Assembly (NCBI GenBank): GCA_013696905.1
Contig: JACCXP010000201.1
Coordinates: 1-23,632, forward strand
Direction of reading: 5' to 3'
DNA: 23,632 nucleotides
Source: Thermoleophilaceae bacterium
GTDB lineage: Bacteria; Actinomycetota; Thermoleophilia; Solirubrobacterales; Thermoleophilaceae
Below are positions 13,093 to 23,073 of the stretch, piece by piece; position 1 is the stretch's first letter, and every line of letters begins with the position of its first letter. Position numbers and translations under genes: made by a program. The notes beneath the pieces are model-generated. The model had not been told where the DNA came from. It worked only from the letters and a program-made list of their open reading frames with translations, and did not search any database.

Positions 13093-14374
13093 CTTCCTCG
13101 AGCAGAGCCGGCGCTCGGCGCTCGAGGTCTACGAGCGCGAGCCGCTGCCGACCTGGCGGCGCTCCGGCTTCTGGACGACGACCGTGCGCAACCTGCGCCT
13201 CGACGAGCTCGAGCCGCGCCATCACGACCCGGTCGCCTCGGTCGAGGAGCTGCCCGAGGTCGCGCGCGAGGCGCTCGCGGACGACGAGCTCGCCGGCCTA
13301 GTCGTGCAGCGCGGCGCGAGCACCGTCCACACGACGCTCGATCCGGCGCTCGCCGAGCAGGGCGTCGTCTTCTGCTCGCTCGAGCGCGCGATCGAGGAGC
13401 ACCCGGAGCTCGTCGCGCGCTGGTACATGAAGCGCCTGTCGGCGGACGAGGGCAAGTTCTCCGCCGCGGCCGCGGCCTTCTGGACCGGCGGAGCCTTTCT
13501 GCACGTGCCGGCCGAGGTGCGGGTCGAGCGCCCGTTCCAGGTCGTCTACGTGATCGACGAGCCAGGCACCGCCCAGTACGCCCACACGCTCGCCGTCGTC
13601 GGCCAGTTCGCCGAGTGCTCGCTGCGCGAGTACTGCCTGGCGCCCGACCTCGAGGGCCAGGCGCTGCACGCGGGCGCCTTCGAGCTCTACTGCCAGACCG
13701 GCGCGCAGGTGAAGCTCGCGCACGTCCAGGACTGGGGCTCGGGCGAGGTCTACGACATCTCGACCAAGCGCGTCGAGATCGGCCGCGACGCCCACTGCAG
13801 CTGGGTCCCGATCCACCTCGGCGGGCACTTGACCAAGCAGCAGCTCGACATCGTGACCGCCGAGCAGGGTTCCGACATGCGCCACACGGGGCTGTACTTC
13901 ACCGAGGGCCAGGAGCACCTCGACCTCTTCACGACAGACCTCCACGAGCAGGGCGACACCACCGGCGACACGGTCTGGAAGGGCGCCCTAACGGGCGACT
14001 CGCGCGCGTCCTACGAGGGCCTGATCCACATCGTGGAGGGCGCGCAGAACACGCACACCTACCTCCAGACGCACTCGATGCTGCTGTCGCCGAAGGCCAA
14101 GGCGGACGCGATCCCGTCGCTGATCGTGCAGACCGACAACGTCTCGGCCTCGCACGGCGGCACCGTCGGCGAGGTCGATGAGGAGCTCGTCTTCTACATG
14201 ATGACCCGCGGCATCAGCCGCCCAGACGCCGTGCGCGTGCTCGTGGAGGGGTACTTCGAGCCGGTCGTGCAACGCCTCGATGACCCATCGCTCGAGGCGC
14301 TCGTGCGCGCGCGGATCGCCGCCAAGCTGTCGGCCGCAGAGCAGCAGGTGGCCGCCTACGCGGCGGAGCGATGA
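13082..14374 (+). CDS. sufD: SufB/SufD-family scaffold protein, SufD-like
   Basis: A 430-residue beta-helix scaffold subunit. The C-terminal block THTYLQTHSMLLSPKAKADA followed by IPSLIVQTDNVSASHGGTVG is characteristic of SufD (compare QTNRNLLLSP and CSHGATVG). His358 falls where E. coli SufD has His360. At positions where SufB has its essential Cys405 and Glu434, this protein has Thr/His and Gly, so by eye it is not a functional SufB. SufD with SufB and SufC normally forms the BC2D complex in which clusters are built; no SufB gene is in the window. The N-terminus includes the WRRSGFWTTTVRNLRLDEL segment typical of SufD. ATG 13082 overlaps sufC by 11 bases, and its stop overlaps the start of sufS (ATGA). 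Confidence 0.87.
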   Translation: MPPSFLEQSRRSALEVYEREPLPTWRRSGFWTTTVRNLRLDELEPRHHDPVASVEELPEVAREALADDELAGLVVQRGASTVHTTLDPALAEQGVVFCSLERAIEEHPELVARWYMKRLSADEGKFSAAAAAFWTGGAFLHVPAEVRVERPFQVVYVIDEPGTAQYAHTLAVVGQFAECSLREYCLAPDLEGQALHAGAFELYCQTGAQVKLAHVQDWGSGEVYDISTKRVEIGRDAHCSWVPIHLGGHLTKQQLDIVTAEQGSDMRHTGLYFTEGQEHLDLFTTDLHEQGDTTGDTVWKGALTGDSRASYEGLIHIVEGAQNTHTYLQTHSMLLSPKAKADAIPSLIVQTDNVSASHGGTVGEVDEELVFYMMTRGISRPDAVRVLVEGYFEPVVQRLDDPSLEALVRARIAAKLSAAEQQVAAYAAER

Positions 14375-15621
14375 TGGGCTCGCCGACGCTCACCGGAGCC
14401 TCGATCGAAGTGCGCGCCGACTTCCCGGTGCTCGAGCGCACGGGGCGCGACGGACGCCCGATCGCCTACCTCGACTCGGCGGCGACGTCGCAGAAGCCGA
14501 GCGCCGTGATCGAGGCGATGAGCTCGTACTTCCGCCACTCGAACGCCAACATCCACCGCGGCGTCTACCAGCTCGCGGAGGAGGCGACGGAGCTGTACGA
14601 GGGCGCTCGGCGGCGGGTGGCCGGCTTCTGCGGCTCGGATGCCACGGGCACGATCTTCACCGCCAACGCCACGGCTGCGATCAACCTCGTCGCGCTGTCC
14701 TACGGGCGCGAGCATGTAGGTCCCGGCGACGAGGTGCTGATCACCCACATGGAGCACCACTCGAACATCGTTCCGTGGCAGCTCCTGTGCGAGGATCGCG
14801 GCGCGCGGCTTCGCTACCTGTCGGTGTCCGACGAGGGCACGCTGTCGCTCGAGGAGCTCGACTCGGTGCTCGCGGAGGGACGCGTGAAGCTCGTCGCCGT
14901 GGCGCACATCTCGAACGTGCTCGGCACGCTCAACCCGGTCGGGGAGATCGTCGCCCGCGCTCGCGCGGCGGGGGCCGCGACGCTCGTCGACGGCTCGCAG
15001 GCGGTGCCCCAGCTGCCCGTGTCGGTGTCCGAGGTGGACGCGGACTTCTACGTCTGGACCGGGCACAAGGCACTCGGCCCGACCGGCATCGGCGTGTTGC
15101 ACGGGCGCCGATCGCTGCTCGAGTCGATGCGCCCGGCGATCGGCGGCGGCGGGATGATCGGCCACGTCGGCCTCGACCGCTCGACCTGGGCCGAGCCGCC
15201 CGCCAAGTTCGAGGCCGGCACGCCGCCGATCGCCGAGGCGGTCGGTCTCGCGGCGGCGATCGACTACCTGGCCGCGATCGGGATGGAGCGCGTGCGCGCG
15301 CACGAGCGAGAGCTCACCGCTCACGCGCTCGAGCGCCTGCCCGCGGTGCCGGGGATCACGGTCTACGGCCCGCGCGACCCCGAGGGCCGCGGCGGGGTGA
15401 TCTCGTTCGCGATCGAGGGCCTGCACCCGCACGACGTCGCCGAGCTGTGCGACCGCGAGGGCGTCTGCGTGCGCGCCGGGCACCACTGCGCGCAGCCGCT
15501 GATGCGACTGCTGGGCGTCGGCGCCACCGCACGCGCGTCGTTCCACGTCTACAACACGCACGAGGAGGTCGACCGCCTGGTGGAGGCGCTCGTGAAGGCG
15601 CGCTCGGTCTTCGGGCTTTAG
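14371..15621 (+). CDS. sufS: SufS cysteine desulfurase (group II)
   Basis: A 416-residue PLP enzyme that takes sulfur from cysteine for Fe-S assembly. Landmarks: YLDSAATSQKP (33-43), the cofactor-stacking histidine in HMEHHSN (~129), the PLP lysine Lys233 in WTGHKALGPTGIGVL, and the persulfide cysteine Cys373 in RAGHHCAQPLM. The short RAGHHC loop is typical of group II (SufS) enzymes, which need SufU or SufE to accept sulfur; sufU follows directly. ATG 14371 overlaps the sufD stop by four bases; ATG 14374 is the next codon. Its stop codon abuts the sufU start with no gap. Confidence 0.96.
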   Translation: MMGSPTLTGASIEVRADFPVLERTGRDGRPIAYLDSAATSQKPSAVIEAMSSYFRHSNANIHRGVYQLAEEATELYEGARRRVAGFCGSDATGTIFTANATAAINLVALSYGREHVGPGDEVLITHMEHHSNIVPWQLLCEDRGARLRYLSVSDEGTLSLEELDSVLAEGRVKLVAVAHISNVLGTLNPVGEIVARARAAGAATLVDGSQAVPQLPVSVSEVDADFYVWTGHKALGPTGIGVLHGRRSLLESMRPAIGGGGMIGHVGLDRSTWAEPPAKFEAGTPPIAEAVGLAAAIDYLAAIGMERVRAHERELTAHALERLPAVPGITVYGPRDPEGRGGVISFAIEGLHPHDVAELCDREGVCVRAGHHCAQPLMRLLGVGATARASFHVYNTHEEVDRLVEALVKARSVFGL

Positions 15622-16035
15622 ATGAGCCCTCAGGCGATGGCTATGGACGAGCTCTACCGCGACTACATCCTCGATCACTACAAGAGCCCGCGCAACTTCG
15701 GCGAGCTCGACCCGCACGACCTCCAGTGGCACGACCACAACCCGCTCTGCGGCGACGAGCTGGGGGTGCACGTGCGCGTCGAGGGCGGCAGGATCGCCGA
15801 GCTGCGCTTCCACGGTCAGGGCTGCGCGATCTCTCAGGCCTCGGCGTCGATCGCGTCGGAGGAGTTGGTCGGCATGGAGGTCGACGACGTGGCGAGACTG
15901 TCCGCCGACTGGGTGACGGACCTGCTCGGGATCGACATCTCCCCCACGCGGCGCAAGTGCGCGCTGCTGTCGTTGAAGGTGATGCGCGGGGCGACGAGCG
16001 GCGACGCCTCCTGGCCCGAGTCGCAGTCCGTCTGA
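15622..16035 (+). CDS. sufU: SufU zinc-dependent sulfurtransferase
   Basis: A 137-residue IscU-fold protein. The zinc ligands are complete: Cys43 and Asp45 in NPLCGDE, Cys68 in GQGCAIS, and Cys113 in RRKCALL. SufU takes the persulfide from SufS by zinc-ligand exchange and passes it to the scaffold. The insertion between Cys68 and Cys113 (SADWVTDLLGIDISPTR) is the SufU-specific region that separates it from IscU. The start at 15622 follows the sufS stop directly; in-frame ATG 15637 and 15643 are alternatives that begin closer to the conserved MDELYRDYILDHYKSPRN segment. It is the last gene of the suf operon. Confidence 0.95.
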   Translation: MSPQAMAMDELYRDYILDHYKSPRNFGELDPHDLQWHDHNPLCGDELGVHVRVEGGRIAELRFHGQGCAISQASASIASEELVGMEVDDVARLSADWVTDLLGIDISPTRRKCALLSLKVMRGATSGDASWPESQSV

Positions 16036-16084
16036 GGCGTCGTCTGGCGACTTCACCCGCGGGTAGCCAGGTCTGCGGTCGACT

Positions 16085-16120
16085 GACGATTGCCGTGTTG
16101 GCAAATGCACGCCAATCGTC
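16085..16120 (+). terminator. Hairpin downstream of sufU
   Basis: GACGATTG (16085-16092) pairs perfectly with CAATCGTC (16113-16120). The interior can continue the stem with CGTGT against GCACG after one mismatch. There is no U-tract, so it may be a Rho-assisted terminator or an mRNA 3'-end stabiliser for the suf operon. Confidence 0.45.
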
Positions 16121-16177
16121 GCGCGCCGTCGCCCCTCACCGAGACCGCCGCTTGACCTCGGCGGCAGGCGGGCGATC

Positions 16178-16819
16178 GTGACTGAGATGTTCAGTCAGGC
16201 GTTCTGGGACGGGCGCTACGGCTCGCGAAGCGAGCTGTGGAGCGGTCAGCCCAACTCGCAGCTGCTCGTGCACGCTTCGAAGCTTCGCCCCGGCACGGCA
16301 CTCGACGTCGGCTGCGGCGAGGGCGCCGACGCGATCTGGCTGGCCGAACGCGGCTGGCACGTCACGGCGCTCGATGTGTCCCCCGTGGCGCTGCGGCGTG
16401 GCGCAAGTCGCGCCGTCGAGGTCGGCGCCGCCGTCGCGCAGCGGATCGACTGGGTGCAAGCGGATCTCCTGGCCTGGGACGGCCCCGAGCGGACGTCCTA
16501 CGACCTGGTTTCCGCCCAGTTCATGCACCTTCCAAAGGAACCCCGCGAAGCGATGTTTGGCCGCCTCGCCGCGTCCGTGGCGCCGGGCGGCACGCTGCTG
16601 ATCGTCGGGCATCACCCTTCGGACCTTCAGACCGCGGCCCGACGCCCTCCGCTGCCCGAGCTGTTCTTCACCGCCTCCGAGGTCGCGGCGTCACTCGATC
16701 CCCATGCCTGGGAGATCCTCGTCGATGCGGCGCCCGAACGCTCCACCACCGACCCCCAGGGGCACACCTTCCTCATCCACGACACCGTGCTCCGCGCTCG
16801 CCGCGGGCCCGATCCGTGA
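16178..16819 (+). CDS. Class I SAM-dependent methyltransferase
   Basis: A 213-residue Rossmann-type methyltransferase. SAM-binding motif I is ALDVGCGEGADA (41-52), the ribose-binding acid is Asp66 in VTALDVSP, motif II-like WVQADLLAWD follows, and then YDLVSAQFMHLP and VAPGGTLLIVGHHP. The N-terminal segment FWDGRYGSRSELWSGQPNSQL resembles TehB- or thiopurine-like small-molecule methyltransferases. The substrate cannot be deduced. GTG 16178 is used; ATG 16187 is an in-frame alternative, and both lie in a short RNA hairpin (16179-16197). It starts 142 bp after sufU, so it is probably a separate unit. Confidence 0.87.
   Translation: MTEMFSQAFWDGRYGSRSELWSGQPNSQLLVHASKLRPGTALDVGCGEGADAIWLAERGWHVTALDVSPVALRRGASRAVEVGAAVAQRIDWVQADLLAWDGPERTSYDLVSAQFMHLPKEPREAMFGRLAASVAPGGTLLIVGHHPSDLQTAARRPPLPELFFTASEVAASLDPHAWEILVDAAPERSTTDPQGHTFLIHDTVLRARRGPDP
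16179..16197 (+). promoter_or_regulatory. Hairpin over the methyltransferase start
   Basis: TGACTGA (16179-16185) and TCAGTCA (16191-16197) form a perfect 7-bp stem with a 5-nt loop. The stem covers two bases of the GTG start and the loop holds part of the alternative ATG (16187). It could reduce initiation. Confidence 0.4.
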
Positions 16820-16877
16820 GGTCCGCTGCAAGCCGCGTTGCGGCTCGTCCGAGGCTGGGCGTATCCATGCCTCCCTC

Positions 16878-18695
16878 GTGGACTGCGTGCGCACACAGCT
16901 CGCGACGGCCGAGTTCGCCGCCGTCGACGTCGAGACGAACGGCTACGGCGGCGAGCGCTGTGAGCTGACCGAGGTCGGAGCGGTGCTCGTCGGCGGCGGC
17001 GAGCTGCACGAGCGCTTCTCCTCACTCGTGCAGGTCCAGCAGCCGCTCGGGCGCGGGATCCAGCGCTTCACCGGCATCAGCCAGGCGATGGTCGACGAGG
17101 CGCCCGCGCCCGAGGATGCGCTGCGCCTGCTCGCCGAGCTGCTCGAGGGGCGCGTGCTGGTCGCGCACTCGGCGTCGTTCGACCGACGCGTCCTCGCCCA
17201 GGCGTTCGAGCGTGCGGGCCTCGAATGGCCCGACCCGCCCGCGCTCTGCACGGTCGCGATGGCGCGCCGCTTCGCGCCGCTCGCGACGCAGCGCAAGCTC
17301 GTCTTGCTGGCGGGCGCGCTCGGCATCGAGGTCGAGCTCGCGCACCGCGCCCTAGCCGACGCCGAGACCTGCGCGCGCGTCTTCTGCGCCCTCTTCCCGC
17401 GCCTCTGCGCCCATGCGGCGAGCGTCGAGGATGCGCTCGCGCTGCTCGGCCCGCGCCGGCGGCGCAGCCGCCGCGAGACCGGGCGCAGGCGCTCGCGCGA
17501 GGAGCGCCCCGACCTCTCGGAGCTGCCCGAGGACCCGGGCGTCTACGTCTTTCGCGACGAGCGCGGGCGACCGCTCTACGTCGGCAAGTCGGTGTCGGTC
17601 CGCTCGCGGGCGCGCTCACACTTCTGCCGCCCGACCGGCTGGACGGGACGGGCGGAGGTCGTCGACTACCGCCCGACCAACTCCGAGCTCGGCGCGCTCG
17701 TGCTCGAGAACCGCCTGATCAAGGCGTGCCGCCCGCCGGGGAACGTCAAGCTCAAGCGCGCGGACGGCTACGTATACGTGCGGGCACGCCTCGACATCGC
17801 GTATCCGGTGCTCGACGTGGCGCCCGAGCCCGCGGCCGGGCGGGCGGTAAACGTCGGGCCGATGCGGGGACGGGCGGCGGCGGTCGAGCTGGTCGGGCAG
17901 CTCAACTCGCTCTTCGGGCTGCGCCACTGCGGTCGCGCGCTCAGGCGCCGCGACAATCCCTCGGCCTACGGGCAGATGGGCCGCTGCCTGTCGCCGTGCC
18001 TCGGCGACCTCGACCCGAACCTCTACCGCCGCCGGCTCGACGCGGCGCTCGCGCTGTTCGAGGGCGAAGACGACGGCCGGCGGGCGCTGCTTGACCACGT
18101 CGAGCAGCAGATGTGCAAGGCGGCCGCCGAGCGCCTCTATGAGCGCGCCGAGGTGCTGCGTCGCCGCCACGAGCGCCTGTCAGGCTTGCTCGGGCGCCTT
18201 GGCGGGGTGCTCGCCGCGACCCACGCGCGCTCGCGGCTGGTGCTCGCCGCCCATCCAGTGAAGGCGCGCTACGACGCCTTCTGGATCGTGGCCGGGCGCG
18301 TCGTCGACTGGGGGCCGCTCGATCGCGATGTCCGCGAGCTGGCGGCCCGCGCGGCGGCCTGCGACGACCGGCCCGCGTCACGGGCGACGGTGTCGGCCGA
18401 CGAGGTCGACGAGATCCGCATCGTGTCGGCGTGGCTCGCGGCCAACCAGGGGCCCGAGCTGGCACTCGAGCTCGCGCGCGACGAGCGCCGGCTCGAGGAC
18501 TTCCTCTCAGAGACCGCCGGGGAGGTCGATCACGCTGCGGATCCCGTCCTGGGCCTCGATCAGCTCGAAGCCGCGGTTGACGTCGTCGAGCCCGATTCGG
18601 TGCGAGACGAACGCGTCGACGTCGATCTCGCCCGCGAGATAGCGCTCGACGAGCGCAGGCACCTGGTCGCGCCCCTTGACGCCGCCGAAGGATGA
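16878..18695 (+). CDS. DEDDh exonuclease fused to a UvrC-like GIY-YIG nuclease (Rv2191-like)
   Basis: A 605-residue two-nuclease protein. Residues ~8-180 are a DnaQ-like DEDDh 3'-5' exonuclease: Asp17 and Glu19 in VDVETNG, Asp102 in AHSASFDRR, His156 and Asp161 in HRALADAE. After a basic linker (~192-210) comes a GIY-YIG domain: PGVYVFRDERGRPLYVGKS, Arg242/244, and Glu277 in VLENRLIK. A UvrC-like region with Cys351, Cys370 and Cys374 and a UVR-like helix (~411-440) follow. Mycobacterium has a similar fusion, Rv2191, probably in DNA repair. GTG 16878 is chosen as the in-frame start just before the exonuclease fold; GTG 16887 is also possible. The last 62 residues (544-605) are encoded opposite the 3' end of the alcohol dehydrogenase gene and may not be conserved. 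Confidence 0.85.
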   Translation: MDCVRTQLATAEFAAVDVETNGYGGERCELTEVGAVLVGGGELHERFSSLVQVQQPLGRGIQRFTGISQAMVDEAPAPEDALRLLAELLEGRVLVAHSASFDRRVLAQAFERAGLEWPDPPALCTVAMARRFAPLATQRKLVLLAGALGIEVELAHRALADAETCARVFCALFPRLCAHAASVEDALALLGPRRRRSRRETGRRRSREERPDLSELPEDPGVYVFRDERGRPLYVGKSVSVRSRARSHFCRPTGWTGRAEVVDYRPTNSELGALVLENRLIKACRPPGNVKLKRADGYVYVRARLDIAYPVLDVAPEPAAGRAVNVGPMRGRAAAVELVGQLNSLFGLRHCGRALRRRDNPSAYGQMGRCLSPCLGDLDPNLYRRRLDAALALFEGEDDGRRALLDHVEQQMCKAAAERLYERAEVLRRRHERLSGLLGRLGGVLAATHARSRLVLAAHPVKARYDAFWIVAGRVVDWGPLDRDVRELAARAAACDDRPASRATVSADEVDEIRIVSAWLAANQGPELALELARDERRLEDFLSETAGEVDHAADPVLGLDQLEAAVDVVEPDSVRDERVDVDLAREIALDERRHLVAPLDAAEG

Positions 18696-19622
18696 GCCGC
18701 ACACGCGCCGGCCCGTGATCAGGAGGCGCGGCACGACGTCGAGCGTCTCGCCCTTGCCGGCGACGCCGGCGACCGTGCACAGCCCCCAGCCCATGCGCGC
18801 CGCCTCGACCGCCTGACGCATGACGGCGACGTTGCCGGTGGCCTCGAAGGTGTAGTCGGCGCCGAAGCCGCCGGTCAGCTCGAGCACCTGCTCGACGGCC
18901 GAGGCCCCGCCGGTGATCACATCGGTCGCGCCCTGCCCGCGCGCGAGCTCGAGCCGCTCCGCCGACAAGTCGACGCTGACGATCCGCTCGGCGCCCTGGA
19001 GCCGGCAGCCGGCGATCGCGCCGAGGCCGACCAGCCCCGCACCGAAGACGACGCAGGTCGAGCCGGGCTCCACCTTGGCCGTGTACATGGCGGCCCCGAG
19101 GCCGGTCGAGAGCCCGCAAGCGAACAGGCAGGCGCGGTCGAGCGGCGCCTCGGGGCTGATGCTGGCGAGCGCGATCTCCGGCACGACGGCGTACTCGGCG
19201 AACGTCGAGGCGCCCATGAAGTGGCGGATCGGCTCGCCCGAGCGCGACAGCCGCGTCGTGCCGTCTGGCAGGTGGCCCCGGTTCTGCTGCTCGCGGATGG
19301 CGAGGCACAGGTTCGTCCTCGGGCTGCGGCAGTGCACGCAGCGACCACACTGGGGCGCGAACAGCGTCACGACGTGATCGCCCGGCGCGACGAGCGTGAC
19401 GTCCTCGCCGACGCGCTCGACGACTCCGGCGCCCTCGTGGCCGAGCACGGTCGGCGAGTAGCCCGACGGGTCGGCGCCCGAGGCCGTGTAGAGGTCGGTG
19501 TGGCAGACACCGCAGGCCACGAGCCGCACCAGCGCCTCGCCGGCGCGCGGCTCCTCGAGATCGAGCTCCTGCACGACGAGCGGCGCCCCGAACTGCTCGA
19601 GCACTGCGCCACGGATCTTCAT
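18507..19622 (-). CDS. Zinc-dependent alcohol dehydrogenase, class III/mycothiol type
   Basis: A 371-residue medium-chain dehydrogenase. Catalytic zinc ligands: Cys40 (GVCHTDLY), His62/Glu63 (GHEGAG) and Cys169 (LFACGLSTG). The structural zinc lobe has Cys92, Cys95, Cys98 and Cys106. The NAD loop is GAGLVGLG, and Asp218 after it (VSVDLS) points to NAD rather than NADP. CLFACGLSTGLGAAMYTAKV resembles class III and NDMA-/mycothiol-dependent formaldehyde or alcohol dehydrogenases of actinobacteria. The substrate is unproven. ATG 19622 lies 8 nt after a TAGGGT box. It is divergent from ftsH, and its 3' end overlaps the exonuclease gene by 189 bp. Confidence 0.9.
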   Translation of the reverse strand: MKIRGAVLEQFGAPLVVQELDLEEPRAGEALVRLVACGVCHTDLYTASGADPSGYSPTVLGHEGAGVVERVGEDVTLVAPGDHVVTLFAPQCGRCVHCRSPRTNLCLAIREQQNRGHLPDGTTRLSRSGEPIRHFMGASTFAEYAVVPEIALASISPEAPLDRACLFACGLSTGLGAAMYTAKVEPGSTCVVFGAGLVGLGAIAGCRLQGAERIVSVDLSAERLELARGQGATDVITGGASAVEQVLELTGGFGADYTFEATGNVAVMRQAVEAARMGWGLCTVAGVAGKGETLDVVPRLLITGRRVCGSSFGGVKGRDQVPALVERYLAGEIDVDAFVSHRIGLDDVNRGFELIEAQDGIRSVIDLPGGL

Positions 19623-19630
19623 TCGAGGCG

Positions 19631-19636
19631 ACCCTA
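19631..19636 (-). promoter_or_regulatory. -10 box of the alcohol dehydrogenase gene (TAGGGT)
   Basis: TAGGGT on the minus strand ends 8 nt before ATG 19622, again fitting leaderless initiation. Confidence 0.4.
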
Positions 19637-19671
19637 TCCGCTCCCCTGCCGTGCCGGGCGCTCGACGCGGG

Positions 19672-19677
19672 TAGCCT
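19672..19677 (+). promoter_or_regulatory. -10 box of ftsH (TAGCCT)
   Basis: TAGCCT ends 6 nt before ATG 19684. The whole 61-bp gap to the divergent dehydrogenase gene carries only these two promoters. Confidence 0.4.
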
Positions 19678-19683
19678 GAGGCC

Positions 19684-21705
<2,022 letters not shown>

Positions 21706-21708
21706 GGG

Positions 21709-23073
21709 CTAGGAGATCGCGGGGGCGCTCGGGAGCGTGGCCAGAGCGTGCTCGCGCTCGGCCTCCGAGAACTCGGGGTCCTCGAGCTCACCCGCGAGGT
21801 AGGCATCGTAGGCCGAGAGGTCGAAGTGGCCATGGCCGCACAGGTTGAAGAGGATCACGCGCTCCTCGCCGGCAAGCTTTGCGGCCTCCGCCTCGTCGAT
21901 CGCCGCGCGGATCGCATGCGCGGGCTCCGGCGCCGGCAGGATCCCCTCGGCGCGCGCGAACGCGACCGCGGCGGCGAACGTCTCGTTCTGGCCAAACGCT
22001 CGCGCCTCGACGATCCCCGCGCGCACCAGCCCGCAGAGCATCGGCGCGTCGCCGTGATAGCGCAGGCCGCCTGCGTGCACGGGCGGAGGCACGAAGTTGT
22101 GGCCGAGCGTGTACATCGGCATCAGCGGGGTCATGCCGGCGGTGTCGCCAAAGTCGTATGCGTAGACGCCGCGGGTGAGCGTTGGGCACGCGGCGGGCTC
22201 CGCCGCCAGGAAGCGCGTGCGCGCGTCACCGGCGAGCACGCGCCGCACGAACGGGAACGCTATCCCGGCGAAGTTCGAGCCGCCGCCGACGCAGCCGATC
22301 ACGACGTCGGGCTCGTCGCCCGCCATCTCCATCTGCTTGATCGCCTCCTGCCCGATCACCGTCTGGTGCAGCAGCACGTGGTTGAGCACCGAGCCCAGCG
22401 AGTAGTTGCAGCGCGGGTCCCGGGCGGCGACCTCGACGGCCTCCGAGATCGCGATGCCCAGCGAGCCCGTGGCGTGCTCGGCCTGAGCAGTCCCGGCCTG
22501 CGTCAGGTCGCTCGGAGAGCGATGGACGGTCGCTCCCCACGTCTGCATGAGCGAGCGCCGGTAGGGCTTCTGGTCATAGCTCGAGCCGACCATGAACACC
22601 TCGCACTCGAGCCCGAACAGCGCACACGCCTGGGCGAGCGCCGAGCCCCACTGTCCGGCGCCGGTCTCGGTGCTGAGCTTCTCGATCCCGGCCTGGGCGT
22701 TCGCGAACGCCTGGGCGACGGCCGTGTTTGGCTTGTGCGAGCCCGCCGGCGAGCCGCCCTCGTACTTGTAGTAGATGCGCGCCGGCGTATCTAGCGCTCG
22801 CTCGAGCCGGCGCGCGCGAAAGAGCGGCGACGGACGCCAGGAGCGGTAGACGTCGCGAACCTGCTCGGGGATCTCGATGTCGCGCTCACCGGACACCTCC
22901 TGGGCGATCAGCGCCATCGGGAAGATGGCGGACAGGTCGTCGGGCCCGGCCGGCTCGAGCGTGCCCGGATTGAGCGGCGGCAACGGCTCGCCGGGGAGGT
23001 CGGGCAGCAGGTTGACCCAGTGCGTCGGGATGTCGCGCTCATCGAGCAGGTACTTGACGGATGCGTCGCTCAT
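21709..23073 (-). CDS. Tryptophan synthase beta-like protein, TrpB2 type
   Basis: A 454-residue fold-type II PLP enzyme of the TrpB2 branch, longer at the N-terminus than TrpB1. The PLP lysine is Lys114 in [16 protein letters not shown] (136-143) contains the catalytic Glu, and [11 protein letters not shown] (260-270) binds the phosphate. The family N-terminus ([13 protein letters not shown]) and [12 protein letters not shown] are present. TrpB2 condenses serine with indole, usually without TrpA; no trpA or other trp gene is nearby, so an indole-salvage or related role is possible (inference). ATG 23073 overlaps the stop of the upstream reductase gene by four bases (ATGA), so they form an operon. 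Confidence 0.92.
   Translation of the reverse strand: MSDASVKYLLDERDIPTHWVNLLPDLPGEPLPPLNPGTLEPAGPDDLSAIFPMALIAQEVSGERDIEIPEQVRDVYRSWRPSPLFRARRLERALDTPARIYYKYEGGSPAGSHKPNTAVAQAFANAQAGIEKLSTETGAGQWGSALAQACALFGLECEVFMVGSSYDQKPYRRSLMQTWGATVHRSPSDLTQAGTAQAEHATGSLGIAISEAVEVAARDPRCNYSLGSVLNHVLLHQTVIGQEAIKQMEMAGDEPDVVIGCVGGGSNFAGIAFPFVRRVLAGDARTRFLAAEPAACPTLTRGVYAYDFGDTAGMTPLMPMYTLGHNFVPPPVHAGGLRYHGDAPMLCGLVRAGIVEARAFGQNETFAAAVAFARAEGILPAPEPAHAIRAAIDEAEAAKLAGEERVILFNLCGHGHFDLSAYDAYLAGELEDPEFSEAEREHALATLPSAPAIS

Noticed and set aside
13082..14374. Calling the scaffold gene sufB
   Set aside because: The C-terminal motifs follow SufD, and the SufB Cys405 and Glu434 positions are not conserved.
14356..16110. 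Minus-strand frame opposite sufS/sufU
   Set aside because: Antisense shadow, rich in Arg, Val, Asp and His; sufS and sufU have all catalytic residues.
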